Below, in pieces: positions 12,481 to 25,288 of a stretch of DNA of 64,000 nt (within the stretch, counting starts at the first letter, position 1; each line of letters starts with the position of its first letter). Both the position numbers and the translations under genes were made by a program. The stretch is from positions 8,060,001-8,124,000 of the forward strand of contig NC_058153.1 of the NCBI RefSeq assembly GCF_011075055.1. Direction: 5' to 3'. The notes below the pieces were generated by a model, which did no database searches, was not told where the DNA came from, and was given only the letters and a program-made list of their open reading frames with translations. The stretch comes from Mangifera indica. Its lineage: Eukaryota; Streptophyta; Magnoliopsida; Sapindales; Anacardiaceae.

Positions 12481-13270
12481 TGTCTTTGTCGAATTGTATA
12501 ATTGGATGATGAGAAGACTGAACAATAGGTATAACAGATGCGGCTGCGTGCCATCCTCTTTTCCACCGTTTCTCAATTCACGTTACTACTTTTGCTCGTA
12601 TTATTACTGCTAATATTCTACTTCTTCGGAGTCGTTCACATTATTTGCTTTCAGCATTAGGGTAAGCATATTGTTGCGGTATTGGTCGGATAATGCAAGC
12701 AAATGGAGAGAATTTGAATGATAAATTTCATGGAAGTTGAATTTGATTTATGGTATAAACAATTTACCAGGGCCGATAGTTTTTAGTTACAGGTTTTGTT
12801 ATGGTATTGGTCCAATAGTATAAACAACCAAATGGGCTCATGTGTTTAATTGTAGATTTTGCATAGGGTTGCAAACAAATCGAGTCCTTTACTAGTTGCT
12901 TGTCATTCATCTCAATTATTATTAAGCTAAGTTCACACTTAAGTAGTTTGAGTTTGACTTTTGAATTGAGCTTCAATTTTTTATTGTTTGACTTGAGTTC
13001 AATGCTTGAATTTGAACTCACTAATTCTTAATTTGCTAAGCTAACAAGCTTATAACTCAATTCGAATATACTATTATAATACTATAGATTTCTAAAAGTT
13101 TAAAATTTTACAGTTACACTCATAAAATCTTACTCATTAACTTTCATATGAAGTGTTAATATATATATATGTAAAATCTTACATCCATACAATCTTACAA
13201 TCCTACTTTATAGCATAGAGTCTATGTGTATGTAAACAAATATACAAGAGTATCTTTGTGTAAGGATTTG
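12481..13270. other. Intergenic, nothing recognised
   Basis: AT-rich sequence with no supported coding frame, terminal repeat or LTR edge. It separates the gene's upstream region from the transposon block. Confidence 0.5.
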
Positions 13271-13634
13271 TGGCCTTCGACAGCGGAATTAATTACAAAA
13301 CAAAATTTCATACAACACCACAAATCCTACTTTAGATTGCACTTGTAGAATAATTAATTCACAATATGTTATTTACATGCATAAGGTGCTTTTATAAATA
13401 TACATGCATAGACGACTCCTTCATATTTCGTTGATAGCAAGAGATTGCGAAGTCGTTCTCTCAAAACCAAGCGTAGGCCTATTATTGGTATCCATATGAA
13501 GTAGCAATTTGAGTGGAAACTAAAACTATGTTCAAGGTCTGCTAGAACTTGAGAACAATATGTAGTTTGAGAGAGAGGGTAAAATACTCTTTGTGCGACT
13601 AGGGTTAAGTGTGTATTGTGTTTTGTGTAAGAGA
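13271..13634 (-). mobile_element. Copia LTR fragment, 3' (U5) part, reversed
   Basis: The sequence begins near a GCGGAATTAATT block and includes TATCCATATGAAG. Both resemble the reversed 3' parts of the Copia LTRs at 27989-29707 and 33775-34690. It abuts the start of a plus-oriented LTR at 13635. The similarity is patchy, so the call is tentative. Confidence 0.4.
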
Positions 13635-14881
13635 TGTTGCGGTTGATACCCTAGAGCCAATCACCATGGTGATACAAGTGCTTATAAAGGTCATATTCGT
13701 AGTTAATATGGCTTACTTTATTATTCAGCCATAGTAATGTTACACATAATATGTTTGTACGAATAATATATGCCCTTAAAATGGTAGATACGTGATGAGG
13801 GGATTAGACAACTAATTATGGGAACCCTAAGAATACATTAGATGGTCCTTATAGAAACATCCGTAATCCTGATATTGTTTTGACCAAGGGCATAAGTAAT
13901 AGTAATAGGATTATAATAGTGTTGAGCAACTCCTCCAAAAGTTGGTAACAATTCTCATGTGTCGAAGTTGTTAGCTCATAGCTTATTATAACACATGGGT
14001 GTATGTTATAAATGTGTTCATCAAACTAACTCGATAAGTAGATTTCCAAATAGATGGTTGCTCTGGTGTCTATAGAATAAATCCTCTAACTCATAGGTAT
14101 ATGTAATCCTTAAACTTGAGAACACTAAACCATCTTGTACAAGAATCAGTTTGATTTAACACTATATAACATGTTGTCATAACATGAGTACCTATAAAGG
14201 AAACGATTAGCCATATCAAAATTTTTATGGAGGCTTTGATAGATCAACAAAGGATTTATTACTCACCCAGCATGGGATGTGATATCTCGAATAAGGATAC
14301 TTAAAAACATTGAAGACCATTCAAATCTATGCCTAAAGTGGGATTGTGTCGAAGCTTGGTTCAACTCATTCAGTTATCATATATATCAGTTTATATCAAG
14401 AAGTTATTGAGATAAACATATATTCATATCTTAGCCTCGAGAGATATTAATTGATGAAAGGATTAAATTGTGTATAACCATGTAATTGATTAACTAACAT
14501 TCTGTTAATAAGGAGGTCATGATGCCCTGTTAGAGGTCAATTTTGGTTTATGTCCAAATTCGACCCAAACTAGACACTGTCAGTTTGATGGAGAGTATAT
14601 GGGTCTCATGCATAAAAGAGTTGATTCAGACTATAAAAACATTTGGTTATTTGATGATAATCATGGTGTAATTGGATTGAGGTGAAATTAGAAATGGATT
14701 GGGCTTATCTAATAAGATTGAATCAAGCTAGTTTGACTTTTTCCTTGCCATGAACACCTAAATCATACCTAGTCCAATTATTTGGACTAGGTGTACACCA
14801 TTTAATTCCTCTCATGATTTTAGGTAACCAACCTAAATCATGGGCGTAGATAGGAATAGGACAAAATCTTGTCCTACTGAA
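13635..14881 (+). mobile_element. Copia LTR, plus orientation, 5' part
   Basis: It starts TGTTGCGG followed by CCCTAGAGCCAATC, matching the start of the family LTRs at 17167 and 60132. Shared blocks follow in the same order: ATGCCCTTA...ATGGTAGA, TTCTCATGTGTCGAAGTT, and the TGCCCTGTTAGAGGTCAATTT block at about 14523. The 3' end is not clear. A MULE follows at 14891. Confidence 0.75.
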
Positions 14882-14890
14882 TTTTTAAAA

Positions 14891-15738
14891 GGCCAAAAGA
14901 TTTATTCCCACCTAAAGATTACTTTTTTCTCAAGTTTACACCTATTATCTTGCAAAACCCAAATACCTACCCTTCTATTAAAATTCACTATTAAAGTTAA
15001 GGGTAAAAATGTTATTTAACTAAAAATATTAAAAAAACTAAAAATTTATCTCATTTTCTCCTTTAGTTTAAAAATCTAATAATTTCCCTCTACCTAAAGT
15101 TTGAAAAATGACCATTTCCCCCTTAGGGTTTGGAATTTTTTCCAGTTTCTTCTCTAGCGACCCAAGCCAACATTCCCTACCCATATTTTATCAGCAGTAA
15201 AAAAAAAGGAAGGACAACCATTTTTTGATCTGTTTGAAGCTCGGACAACGCTTAAAGGGTGATAGATCTTAGCCACGAGTCAAAGATCCCTCATACAATT
15301 CATCTCTTCAACATTGTTCGAGTGTTTTTCATCATCATTTGAGCATTATCCTTTTGTCATCATGGTCAAATCAAGCATGTGGCCAAGACCGATGAATCGT
15401 GTGACATCGCTCTTCAAGCATTACTCAAGCGTCGAACAAATACAAAAGTGGTTGCCTTTCCATTTTCTTCAGTTACCAATGGAAGATGTATGGGGAAAGC
15501 CAGCTTCGTTTGTCAAAATTGGAAAAAATTTCGAACCATATGAGAGAAATGGTCACTTTTCAAACTTTAGGTGGGGGAAATTTTTAGGGGGAAATGTGAT
15601 AAATTTTTAGATTTTTAAATATTTTTAGTTAAATGACATTTTTACTTTTAACTCTAACATCTGTATTTGGGTTTTTGAAAGACAATGGATGGGAACTTGG
15701 AAAAGAGTAATCTTTGGGTAAGAATAGGTCTGTTGGCT
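14891..15738. mobile_element. MULE-type element with long terminal inverted repeats
   Basis: The two ends are long imperfect inverted repeats of about 250 bp. The left arm (GGCCAAAAGATTTATTCCCA...) is matched by the reverse complement of the right arm. Shared internal blocks include CAAAACCCAAATAC, ATTTAACTAAAAATATT and ACCTAAAGTTTGAAAA. The flanks carry the same 9-mer TTTTTAAAA (14882-14890 and 15739-15747), the TSD length typical of Mutator-like elements, although this 9-mer is low complexity. No transposase is present, so it is non-autonomous. The centre (about 15130-15560) is unique and includes a 98-codon frame at 15314-15610 that I do not recognise. Left arm, centre and right arm together are 848 bp. 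Confidence 0.78.
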
Positions 15739-15747
15739 TTTTTAAAA

Positions 15748-16960
15748 TTCAAATTAATTGGATTAGGTTTGGATATATCTAGTTGGATAAATCCAATCTT
15801 ATTTATTCTTGCAAACACCCCCAGTCTTTCAAGATTATTACACTAAGGCCCTTAAGTATTATTAAATATATTTTCGAACCTATAGATCTATCCAACTCTT
15901 AAATCCTCCATCTTGAATTCAAAGTAGATTAAACTTAGACATTCCCAGGCTTTTAAAGTTTGTCAACTTCTTTTTTATGTAGCCTATAGGCTCTTCATTA
16001 AGTTATATAATGACTTCCTAACATCTGTCTTAACACAAAGTAAGATTAATCTCTAGCAAAACATCATGACCACCCGATTAGTAGAGGGTCAGCATGTGTT
16101 TTCTTAAACTATCAGTGATACGGTCACTCATATAATTTGATCTTTGCATTATATGATACTCTTTCGAGGCTGAGTTATAGATAAAGTGTCTCCCTCAAGG
16201 ATCCTTGAATTACATAGGCTAACTTTTGTTAACAATTAGATAATATCGAATTAAGTAATAACTCAATCCCATTATGGCTACAAATCTAGTTAGTTATTGC
16301 TATCTATCAAAAGGCTTTAATTGAGATATCAGTTCTTGTTTTTAGGAGTGACAAATCATCTATTGATCCATCATAACCTTTATAAAAATCATGATACAAT
16401 TAATCACCACCTTTTTAGCAATCCTTTGACCATACTACTTTAGTTGGTGTCAAACCATACTGATCCTTACACAAAATGGTCTAATGACCTTAAGTCTAAA
16501 GAACACATGTATCTTTGTTCATTAAGAGAATATATTCCATAAACATTAGAGTAACCATCCATATAAGATCCTTTTAACAGGTCAATCTAATAAACACATC
16601 TATAATGTGTAACTGTGTGTTACACCAAGTTGTCAACATACAACTTTGACATATGAGAATTGTCATAATCTTTCAATGAGATTGTTTAATACTATGATAA
16701 CTTTGTCACTATTACTCGTGCCTTTGGTCATGGTAATATCAGAGTTACGATTGCTTTAACAATAATCACCTATTGTGCACCTTTGATCATATACCTATTG
16801 TGCATTGATCCCTCATCATGATTCAATTATTCTTAGAACATTTCTTTGAGCATATATGAATATGCTTTATAGAAAAAAAATGCCACAAGAAATTAAAAAA
16901 TGACCTTTTTAATGAACTTATATCATCATAAGGATTAACTCTAGAGTACCAACCCTAACA
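15748..16960 (-). mobile_element. Copia LTR, reversed
   Basis: In reverse complement it starts TGTTAGGGTTGG at 16960, preceded by a purine-rich ATGAGAGAT like the polypurine tract before a 3' LTR. It shares family blocks such as the reversed CATCATGACC...CTAGCAA segment near 16050. It faces the plus LTR at 13635 across the MULE, so the two form an inverted pair. Confidence 0.72.
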
Positions 16961-17166
16961 ATCTCTCATTTACACTATAGCCAATCATCTATGTAAATAA
17001 CATCGAATGATCATATGTGCCCATCATTGCTGCTACTACAAGAAAGCTTTCATTGATACATTTTGTTCATTAAGTTTTCAAAGGTAAACTAACCTTTCTT
17101 TTTATTAGTCATAATTGAAAAATGGAAATCACTAAAGTGTGCAACCAGAGCATTTGGTAAAACTAT
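16961..17166 (-). mobile_element. Short internal Copia piece next to the reversed LTR
   Basis: In reverse this is the sequence immediately before the LTR start at 16960, so it should be the 3' end of that element's interior. I could not match it to a specific protein block. It ends where the plus LTR at 17167 begins. Confidence 0.35.
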
Positions 17167-18710
17167 TGTTAAGATAAGTGCCCTAGAGCGAATCCTATTT
17201 CACATTTATATATGTAATTTTATATTAATAATTGATAAAAGATTTATTATTATTCAATTCATATGTTTATCTATTATATGATTGCATGAATAATATACCC
17301 TTAGAAAAGTAAAACTATGATAAGAGGATCATATAACTAATTGTGGGAATCCTATAGACATATTAAATGGCCATTTTAGAAATATTGATAATCCTGATAT
17401 TACTATGAACAAGGGCATTTGTAATAATGATAAAATTATTATAGTGTTAAGCAATTTCACCGAAAGGTGACAATAGTTCTCATGTGTCAAATCTATTTAT
17501 AGACAGCTTAGTGCAATATATGGGTGGAGGTTATAGACGTGTTCATAGAACTGATCTAACTAAAGGATATCCATATAGATGGTTATTCTAGTGTTTATGA
17601 AATAAATCTTTTGAACACAATGGGTGTATGTGATCCTTTGACATGAAGTTGCTAGACCATTTTGTGTAAGGATTGGTATGGTTCAATGCTATCAATGTGT
17701 TATCGTAAATAGTGATTAACTATATTGTGATATTTATGGAGGCTATGAATGATCAATAAGAGATTTGTCACTTTCGAGTATGAGAAAAAATATCTCACAT
17801 AAAAATACTGAATAACATCTATGACTGGTTGAATTTGTGGCCATAGTGTGATTAGATCATGGTCTGATTCATGTTGGTCATTGATTTGTATCAGTTTATA
17901 CCGATGAGCTATTGAGATAGATGCAATTTTATGTCTCAACTTTGAGAGATATTAATTGATGAAAGGATTGAATTACATATAACTGTAATATTGTAAAAGC
18001 TTAAGAAATGTTTATTGACACTCTATTGGTGGGGTGGTCATGATGTCTTGCTAGAGGCCAATTTGGTCTATTTTCAAATTCAACCCAAATTTGGAGACTA
18101 CTAACTCAATGGACAGCTTATGAATCACATGCACATAAAAGTTGATTCGAACTCAGAGGTGAAGATTATTTGGTGATAATTGTAGTGTTTAGGTATGAGA
18201 GTCTATGAGTGGACTAGGCTTATTTATCAAGATGAAAAAACCTAATTTGACTTTTCTTATGCATGGTCTTGCCAACTGTGCATCATAGTGAAAGGTGGAG
18301 TCGATGGTTCCAAGAGTCTAGACATTATAAATAAACGTGCTTCATGGAAAAATAACATAATTTTATTTTTGTAAAACCTTAGCTACCTTCTCTCTCATTT
18401 CACACAAACATTCAATCATATAGCCTTAACAACCTATTATGATTGAATTAACCTCCTTTCAAGTTTATGCTTTATGTGGATATTGAGGCACTATCTCCCG
18501 AAAGTTAGATAATGTTATTTTCTAGTCACATAAAGAACAAAAGAACCATCAAACGCAGGTATAATTCTATAACCACCCTATGTGTATATTTGTATGTTCA
18601 TGAAATGTATATGTAAAATAGGTATCTTGGTCTATGTTTTTATAATTAATTGATTTTATAAATTTTTACTTTTACTACACTATTGATTATTGGTGTCCTG
18701 AAAACCCAAA
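17167..18710 (+). mobile_element. Copia 5' LTR, complete, about 1.54 kb
   Basis: It starts TGTTAAGATAAGTGCCCTAGAGCG and ends near CCTGAAAACCC, two bases before a tRNA-Met-type primer-binding site, which marks it as a 5' LTR. Its length equals that of the LTR at 60132-61671. LTRs this long are usual in the Sirevirus-like branch of plant Copia elements. The terminal CA has decayed. Confidence 0.8.
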
Positions 18711-18712
18711 AG

Positions 18713-18725
18713 TGGTATCAGAGCT
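18713..18725 (+). other. Primer-binding site (initiator tRNA-Met type)
   Basis: TGGTATCAGAGCT, just after the LTR end, is the standard plant LTR-retrotransposon primer-binding site complementary to the 3' end of initiator tRNA-Met. Confidence 0.85.
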
Positions 18726-19747
18726 ACTGTTTGATATATGTTTCATGAAAAATATACCTATAGCTTCTTTTAATTAATTGTCTATGTTGATTGCATGTAT
18801 TTGACTTAATCAAAACCTTTTCAAAATTATAATGATGATTTGCAATCTTGTTGTCATACAATTATTTAATTTCATATGCAATGTAAATTGTGTCAATATT
18901 GTTGAGTTTTGGTTTTCTAGGTTTTGTTTGTTTGTTTCATTTTTTGTTTTTTTGAATTGCAGGTTTATTTGTTATTGGTTGATTGCCATTAATTTTGGGT
19001 AGTTGCACGAAGTCACCTTAGAACCGTGCTGTTATTTAATTCAGAGGTTATTATTGGTGTGAATATGGTTTAAGTGCCATATTACCTCACCCTAATATAA
19101 TGGCTTACTAAAAAATTGGGAAGTTTTTGGTGATCTCCCTTATAGGAGGACACTACTCTTTCAAGGGTGGCTGCTTCTAGGCAAACCTCCTGGCTGTCTC
19201 TGCACCCCTAAAGCTTAGCACATAGTCATGCATAGGTAACATCCAACTCTATGCTTGTTGGAATGGGTAGCATCTTCCCTAGCTCGTTGGAAATTTCATT
19301 AAAGGCATGACTGGATGTTCCTTATGCCATTTGTGCTTTATGAAGATTCTAGTTTTACATGAGCGACACCAAGCCATGCAACTAGTCGTGCGCACTTCTA
19401 GAATTTTAGCAAATTTCAAAAGCGTGGCTTGCATGCTTGGCAATTGACCTATAAGCCAAACTAAGGTGGAATAAGTTAATATAGTCCTATTTTTGTGATC
19501 TAGGGCTAAATTGAAATTTTTTTAACCTTTGGGTTTGAAAAATTATGTAAAACTTTGGGAACCAAAATGTAATTTGACACTTGATAAATAATAATTAAAA
19601 ATTCTAATTTTTTAATTTGGATTGTAAATGTATAGATGTATATATGTATGGTGCTTAGTAAACAACCAATGAACCTATGCGTTTGATGTTTTTATTTTTT
19701 TCTGGGTTGTAATTTTATTAAATAAAGCCTATGCAACTTACCTTTTT
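18726..19747 (+). mobile_element. Copia internal leader, non-coding
   Basis: This is the sequence downstream of the primer-binding site. It is G/C-richer around 19120-19460 and has no gag-like frame. It is cut by the LINE inserted at 19763, so the coding part of this Copia element is not recognised on the other side. Confidence 0.5.
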
Positions 19748-19762
19748 CTTAATTCTTCTTTT
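19748..19762. repeat. LINE target-site duplication, 3' side
   Basis: The 15-mer CTTAATTCTTCTTTT is repeated with one mismatch at 24823-24837 on the 5' side of the LINE, and exactly at 25363-25377 in the later duplicated copy of that junction. Confidence 0.85.
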
Positions 19763-22700
19763 TCTTTTTTTGGTAAGTAATTTTTATTAACCAAAAGAAA
19801 GGAAACAAAAAAGCACACCACGGGACAAGCCTCTAAGTTATGCAAAAACAAACGTTAGAAACAAAATAACAAAAAAAACAACCCCAAACAAGGGGAAAGC
19901 AAACAAAAACACAAAAGAAACAACTGGAAACCACCATCTTGCACTTAACTTGAAAAACTCTTATAGGAAAAATGCTATCCAAGAGGCTCTAATTATAGGC
20001 TAAGGATAAATTCTTATTTATCACTACCGTATTAGCTAGAAGGGTAACTTTTTTTCTAACACAATCCTTGATGTTTGCCATAATGAAATCTTTGGAACCT
20101 TTTGCACCACCAAAACAAATATTTTTTTTAGCTCTCTAAATAGAGTGAATTGTGGCATTAAGGGAAAACTTGCCAATAGTGTTCCTCAAAGAGTCTTTCT
20201 TCCAATGCCTTGATCTGTCTTCAACAAGCTTATTCTACATTTGAGCTACATGAACCCGTAAGCACAACTTAAGAATCTCTTTCCAAATAAAGTGGCTGAA
20301 GTCACACTCAAAGAAAAAGTGGTCTATACTCTCCAAGGATCGGTTGCAAAGAACACAAGTTTTTAGGAAAGATCCTAAGACTTGAAAGCTTATCCTTGTC
20401 ATGAATTTACCTTTTATGGCTAACAACATGATGAAGGAATGTCAAGGAAAGTGTTTCTTGAACCAAATGAGGGACTTCCGTGGAACTTTACCTCTTCTAT
20501 CCTATAAGATCTCTTAAGTCGAATGAATCAAGAAAACCCTTTTTGGATTTGGTAGCCACCAACTTTAATCTTCCTTTCCTTTAGGGATTGGTAACCTAGT
20601 GCTTTTAATCTCCAAAAGATGGATAAAATAAACTATCAACCAAGACCAAGTCATACCTCTAATCACCTTTTTAACAAGCGCATCCTTAGGAAGCTTAGAG
20701 TCATAAATTACCCTAGGATCAAATTTCTCAAACAGCAGGTCTAAAAGATACCACTTGTCATGCCACAAGTGAGTGCTTTACCCATTGCCAATAGTCTTTT
20801 TAACCTTAGGGGTAATTATATTTCTAAGGTTGAGGATTTTCGGCCAAGTTCAAGAGCATCTTCATTAGGTCTAACCTCCCAAAAACTCTTACTTTTTAAC
20901 CTATGCTCTTTGATCTAATCCACCCAAAGAGAATAATTACCACCTTACACGATATCTATAAGTGTTTAATTATGGCAACCCTATTCCTAAACTTGGTCTT
21001 CATGATTCTAAGGCCTGTTTCCTTTTTAGGAACATATACCTCATCTTAAGGCATTTTAGCTTTTTTACAATTCAAAGACATACTCTAAGGTACTTAATTT
21101 CCTTATGGACTTTTGAAGGGAGGATGAATAAAAAGGACTAATATACTTGGATGCTAAAGAAGATGGATTTGATACGGATAAGTTTACTCATATAAGATAG
21201 GAATTTGCTTCTCTAAGAGGTGATTCTACCTAAGATCTTCTTCAAAAGCAACTTAAAATTCCCCACTCTCAATTTTCCCCCTTTAATAAACATGCCTAAA
21301 TACTTGAAAGAGAGATTGCCTATATCCATACTCAAGGCTTCAACAATCTAATCTTCTTCTTCAATTGATACTTCAAAAGAGAAATAAAATCCATGTCTGC
21401 CTTGCAAAACAATATTAGATTATTCGCTAAACAAAGTTTAGTGATGTTTGTTTTCTTACACTTTTAATGATGGCCAAAAATTAGGTTATTCTTCAATTTC
21501 CCAAGCAAACAAGAAAGGACCTCTATAATTATAACAAAGAGATAAGGAGAAAGGGGATTTCCTTGCCTTAGCACTTGTTTGCTTTTGAAATTGCCTAAAA
21601 GCTTATCATTTATACAAACTAAAAATGAAGGATTAGTGACATATTCCATGATCCACCCTATAACCTATGAAGACATAACAATAGTGAAGAGGACAACTTT
21701 AGGGAAATTCTAATTCAAAGAATCATAAACCTTTATTATATTAGTCTTGATATCACACTTCTTCTCTTTAGGCGATTTATGGTAGTTTTACATGATTTCT
21801 TAATGAAGTAAGATATTATCTACAATATTTCTTCCACTAACGAAAACATTTTGAGCTTTATCAATAAAGGCTAGTAAAATACACTTGAGCCTACTTGCAA
21901 TGATCTTGGTGATACACTTGTATATTGTATTGCAATAAGCAATCGACCTATAGTCCTTGCAAAAGAAAGGGTTAGAAACCTTATAAATAAGAGCAAGGAT
22001 GGTGTAATTTACCTCTTTGAGAAGAAATAAGGATGCAAAGAAGTGTTTGATTGCTTTAATCAAATCTCTACCAATAATATCCCAAACAGCCTTGAAGAAA
22101 AAATACTATACCTATCAGGGCCTAGAGCCTTGTTATTGTTAATCAAGAAAATGGTGTTTTTGATCTCTTATTTGTCTACCTCTCTTTGCATTTGGTCTTA
22201 GGGAATTCTATACTTAATCAACTTCATCATGTCTTCAAGAGTGACATTTGAAGAGTTAGTGCCATTGAGGATGGATTTGAAGAAGCTTACAAAGGCTAAT
22301 TTGACATTCCACATCTCATTAGTGAAGGAAACATCTTTAAGAAGAATACCACTTAGTGCATTTGTGTTTCGACAATCATTAATGCATTCAAATAAATACT
22401 TTGTATTTTGGTTACATTTCTTAAGCCAATGGATTTTTGCCTTTTGCCTAACTAAATATTCTTCCACCCATCTTAGCTTACGAAACTCATTTCTCCTAGT
22501 AAATTCTTTATGGATCAGATCCTCATCTTGAAGTCTATTTTAAGTATCATTCAAAGCATGCCTAGCTTTAACCACTGTTTTCGAAATCTACTCATAAACC
22601 TTCTTATTGAGAGTCCTTAGGGTGTTTATGAGCTTTTGGAGTTTGTTAACAAAGTTAAGCATAAGATTGCCTTCATAATCCTTTTCCTAAACCTCTTTCA

Positions 22701-24822
22701 CAATATGAAAGAAATTGTCATAAAAAATCCACATGTTAAAAAATTTAAAAGGCATTTTTCACTACCTCTCAAAAGTACCATAATTAATAATGTAAAAAGA
22801 ATGATTCGATATTGAAAGGTTAAGGAAATTTGCCATAGAGTTAGAAAAGAAGTCCTTCCAAGCAGCATTAATGAATGCCCTATCTAACTTACAAGTAATT
22901 CTCCTACCCCCTCCACTACAGTTATTCCTAGTATAAAAAGAGACCAAGAACCTCAAATCATCTAAATTGGCCTACTTACAACAATCATTCAAGTCTTTGC
23001 TATAAAAGTCTCCTTATTGACCTCAACCTAACTTCCAAACATTACTTCTCAAGGTATTGAAATCCCCAGCCACTAACCATAAAACATCCTAGATATTCTT
23101 GGAAGTCTTCACAATATTGTCCCAAAGAATTATTTTTTTTAATGATTAGTTGTATCCATACATAATGGCAATGAAACTCCTAGTGTGTTATTTGGCAAGC
23201 CAAACCTCACATTGTATATGTTAGGTTGTTTTCTATAGGATATTAACCTTTAGAACCCTACTATTCCACCCAATCTAAATCTACCATAAAAAATGTCTAA
23301 GTTACTAGCAATCTCCAAATCACCTAACAAAAGCTTGCAAACCTTATCATGATTCATGTTTCTGATTTTAGTTTCAAGAGTCGCTATGAAATCAATTTTA
23401 TTGTTTCAAATAAAACTCCTAATCTCTCTTTGTTTAATAAGGGAATTAAAGCCCCTTATATTTCAACATGCACAAATAGTCTTGAGAAATATGGATAGGT
23501 GAGGTTACCTTTTCTCAAAGACTCCTAAGGGCAAATTTAAAATCAATTTTGTCTATTTTAAGCTTATTAACAAAAGAGACAATTAATGGAGAGACATTAA
23601 ACTTGCCCTCCTCTTACATACTAGGCTATTTTTCCTTGCAAACCACATTTGCCTTTTCCTTTTGTAGGCTAATTTCTTTTATGGCAGATTCATGGTCACA
23701 TTTATTGGACCCCAATTTACCTTGATCTTTACTAACGGTGGTAGAAACAAATACACTTAAATTCTCTTTATTTTAAGACTTTTGCACCAAGTCATTATTG
23801 TCCAAACATGTTTCAACCTTTGACTCCACCTCCAATTTCTGTTTCTTTGGTTCAGCAAAAGAATCCTTCTCTTCTTTATCACCCAAGACTTTGAATCTAT
23901 TATTGCTTGAAGGAATATCCTTAGTATTTTCTGCAACATTTTTCCTTTTAGCCATGATTTACTTAACTTTCCTTTTTTGCTTGCTCACCTATCCTTTTTG
24001 TTTGCTCACCTGTCTTTTTTGCCTTAGCTTTCTCTACAACTTTCATTTTTTCCTCTCTTAGTAGTAAGATACACTCCCCTATTCCATGGCTAAAAGGCTT
24101 GCAATTAGTACATTTTGATGGTTTCCAAAAGTATTCCAACTTGATGCTTAGATGTTCACCATTTGGAAGACTAACTTCAATTGAATCTGGACAAGGGGAA
24201 TCAATATCTAGTTCTATGTAAATCCTTGCATATTCCAATCAAACACCTTCCTCTGTGATTGAGTTAACATAAAGAGGCTTGCCCACCATGCTAGCAATAT
24301 AGCTAAAGCTTTTAGAAGTCTAGAACTCTAGAAGGATGTTATAGAACTTGATCTAAATAGCCACCTTTTTAATTTCGTTAACCACTATAGGGAGATTTCT
24401 CGTCTATTTTCTGACTAGGAAGGAAGCATCACCAATCATCTAAAGGCCTTCCTCCATTACCTTCATAGCTTATTCCTCTAAATGAAACTTAATGACAAAC
24501 ATGCCTTACCCCAAAGATGTGACATTGCATGCACCAAAACTAGCCCACATCTTATCAACATATTTCTTCACTGCCATGAAGATGGGACATTTACCCAAGA
24601 AAAAACCAATGAGACAGTCCTTTTACTTCTCTTTGCCTAACATAGCCACCTCTGATAAAGTCACACTAATAGCTCTATTTGAAAATAGGATAACAGGTTT
24701 TAGGGGGGAGCCAGATGTCTTAGCCTTGAACAATCCATGATAGGATTGTTTTTTATCTTCATTGGACACCTCTTTAGTTGCTTTCTCCATGTAGTGCAAA
24801 AACAGGCCAAAAAAAAAAACCT
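19763..24822 (-). mobile_element. Near full-length LINE, inactive
   Basis: A 5.06 kb element flanked by 15-bp TSDs. Reading the minus strand: ORF1 from ATG at 24790 to about 23.5 kb, ORF2 from about 23475 to about 19.9 kb, then a 3' tail with GGTTAATAAAAATTAC. ORF2 blocks in order are the endonuclease start (NIRGFNS-IKQREI near 23465), KLDRAFIN (about 22900), HWLKKCNQNTKYLF (about 22430), RT motifs (YRSIAYCNTIYKCITKIIASRLK near 21940; LRQGNPLSPYLF near 21570), and the zinc-binding tail (CVLCNRS, DHFFFECDF) at 20429-20235. Several stops and frameshifts break both ORFs. The RT catalytic Asp pair reads Asn-Asn (about 21419-21424), so it could not reverse transcribe. Confidence 0.92.
23520..24790 (-). 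pseudogene. LINE ORF1 remnant, nucleic-acid-binding protein with zinc knuckle
   Basis: On the minus strand the first Met (24790) opens MEKATKEVSNEDKK, about 33 bp inside the LINE end. A DUF4283-like region follows. A segment at 24238-23963 reads IYIELDIDSPCPDSIEVSLPNG and then C-x2-C-x4-H-x4-C (CTNCKPFSHGIGEC), a CCHC zinc knuckle usual in plant LINE ORF1. A charged Lys/Glu-rich tail continues to about 23773. Stops interrupt it. ORF1 proteins bind LINE RNA; this copy is not functional. Confidence 0.82.
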
Positions 24823-25274
24823 CTTAATTTTTCTTTTAGAAGGTTTAAATTTTTGTTACATAAAAAATTATAACTAGGTAACAAATCCATGTAATTTTCG
24901 AGAATTAAAGGTAAAGGATAAGTACAAAGACCTAAAAATGAAGATTGACCTAGGTTGACTAGTCAAACCTTCTTGGCTTAAGAGGCTTAACATTAGTTAA
25001 GACTATGCATTAATATATTTGATCTACATTGTAAAATGCATGTATAGGTTTTATTTTAGCAAATATTATCTAACATGGATATCCCACTATGGCCACAGAT
25101 TAAAGAAGTCATGGATATCATTTAATATTCTCATATGAGATATTTTCTCTTGTGCTGAAAAATAATGAATCTTTTATTAATCAACCATAACCTCCACGTA
25201 TCTCAAGATATGACCAATCACTATATTTATAGTTACTCTAGTTATGATAACACATTAAACATTATCAAACCATA
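24748..25274. repeat. Tandem duplication, copy A (period 541)
   Basis: It begins GTTTTTTATCTTCATTGG, within LINE ORF1, crosses the LINE 5' end and its TSD (24823-24837), and runs into reversed Copia LTR sequence. It repeats at 25289-25814 with about 95% identity by eye. Most differences are transitions. Confidence 0.9.
24823..24837. repeat. LINE target-site duplication, 5' side
   Basis: CTTAATTTTTCTTTT differs at one position from the 3'-side TSD at 19748-19762. Confidence 0.82.
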
Positions 25275-25288
25275 ACCTCCATGTATAG

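Noticed and set aside
15314..15610. 98-codon frame as a host gene
   Set aside because: It runs into the right arm of the MULE and has no recognisable domain. It is kept only as a possible captured fragment.
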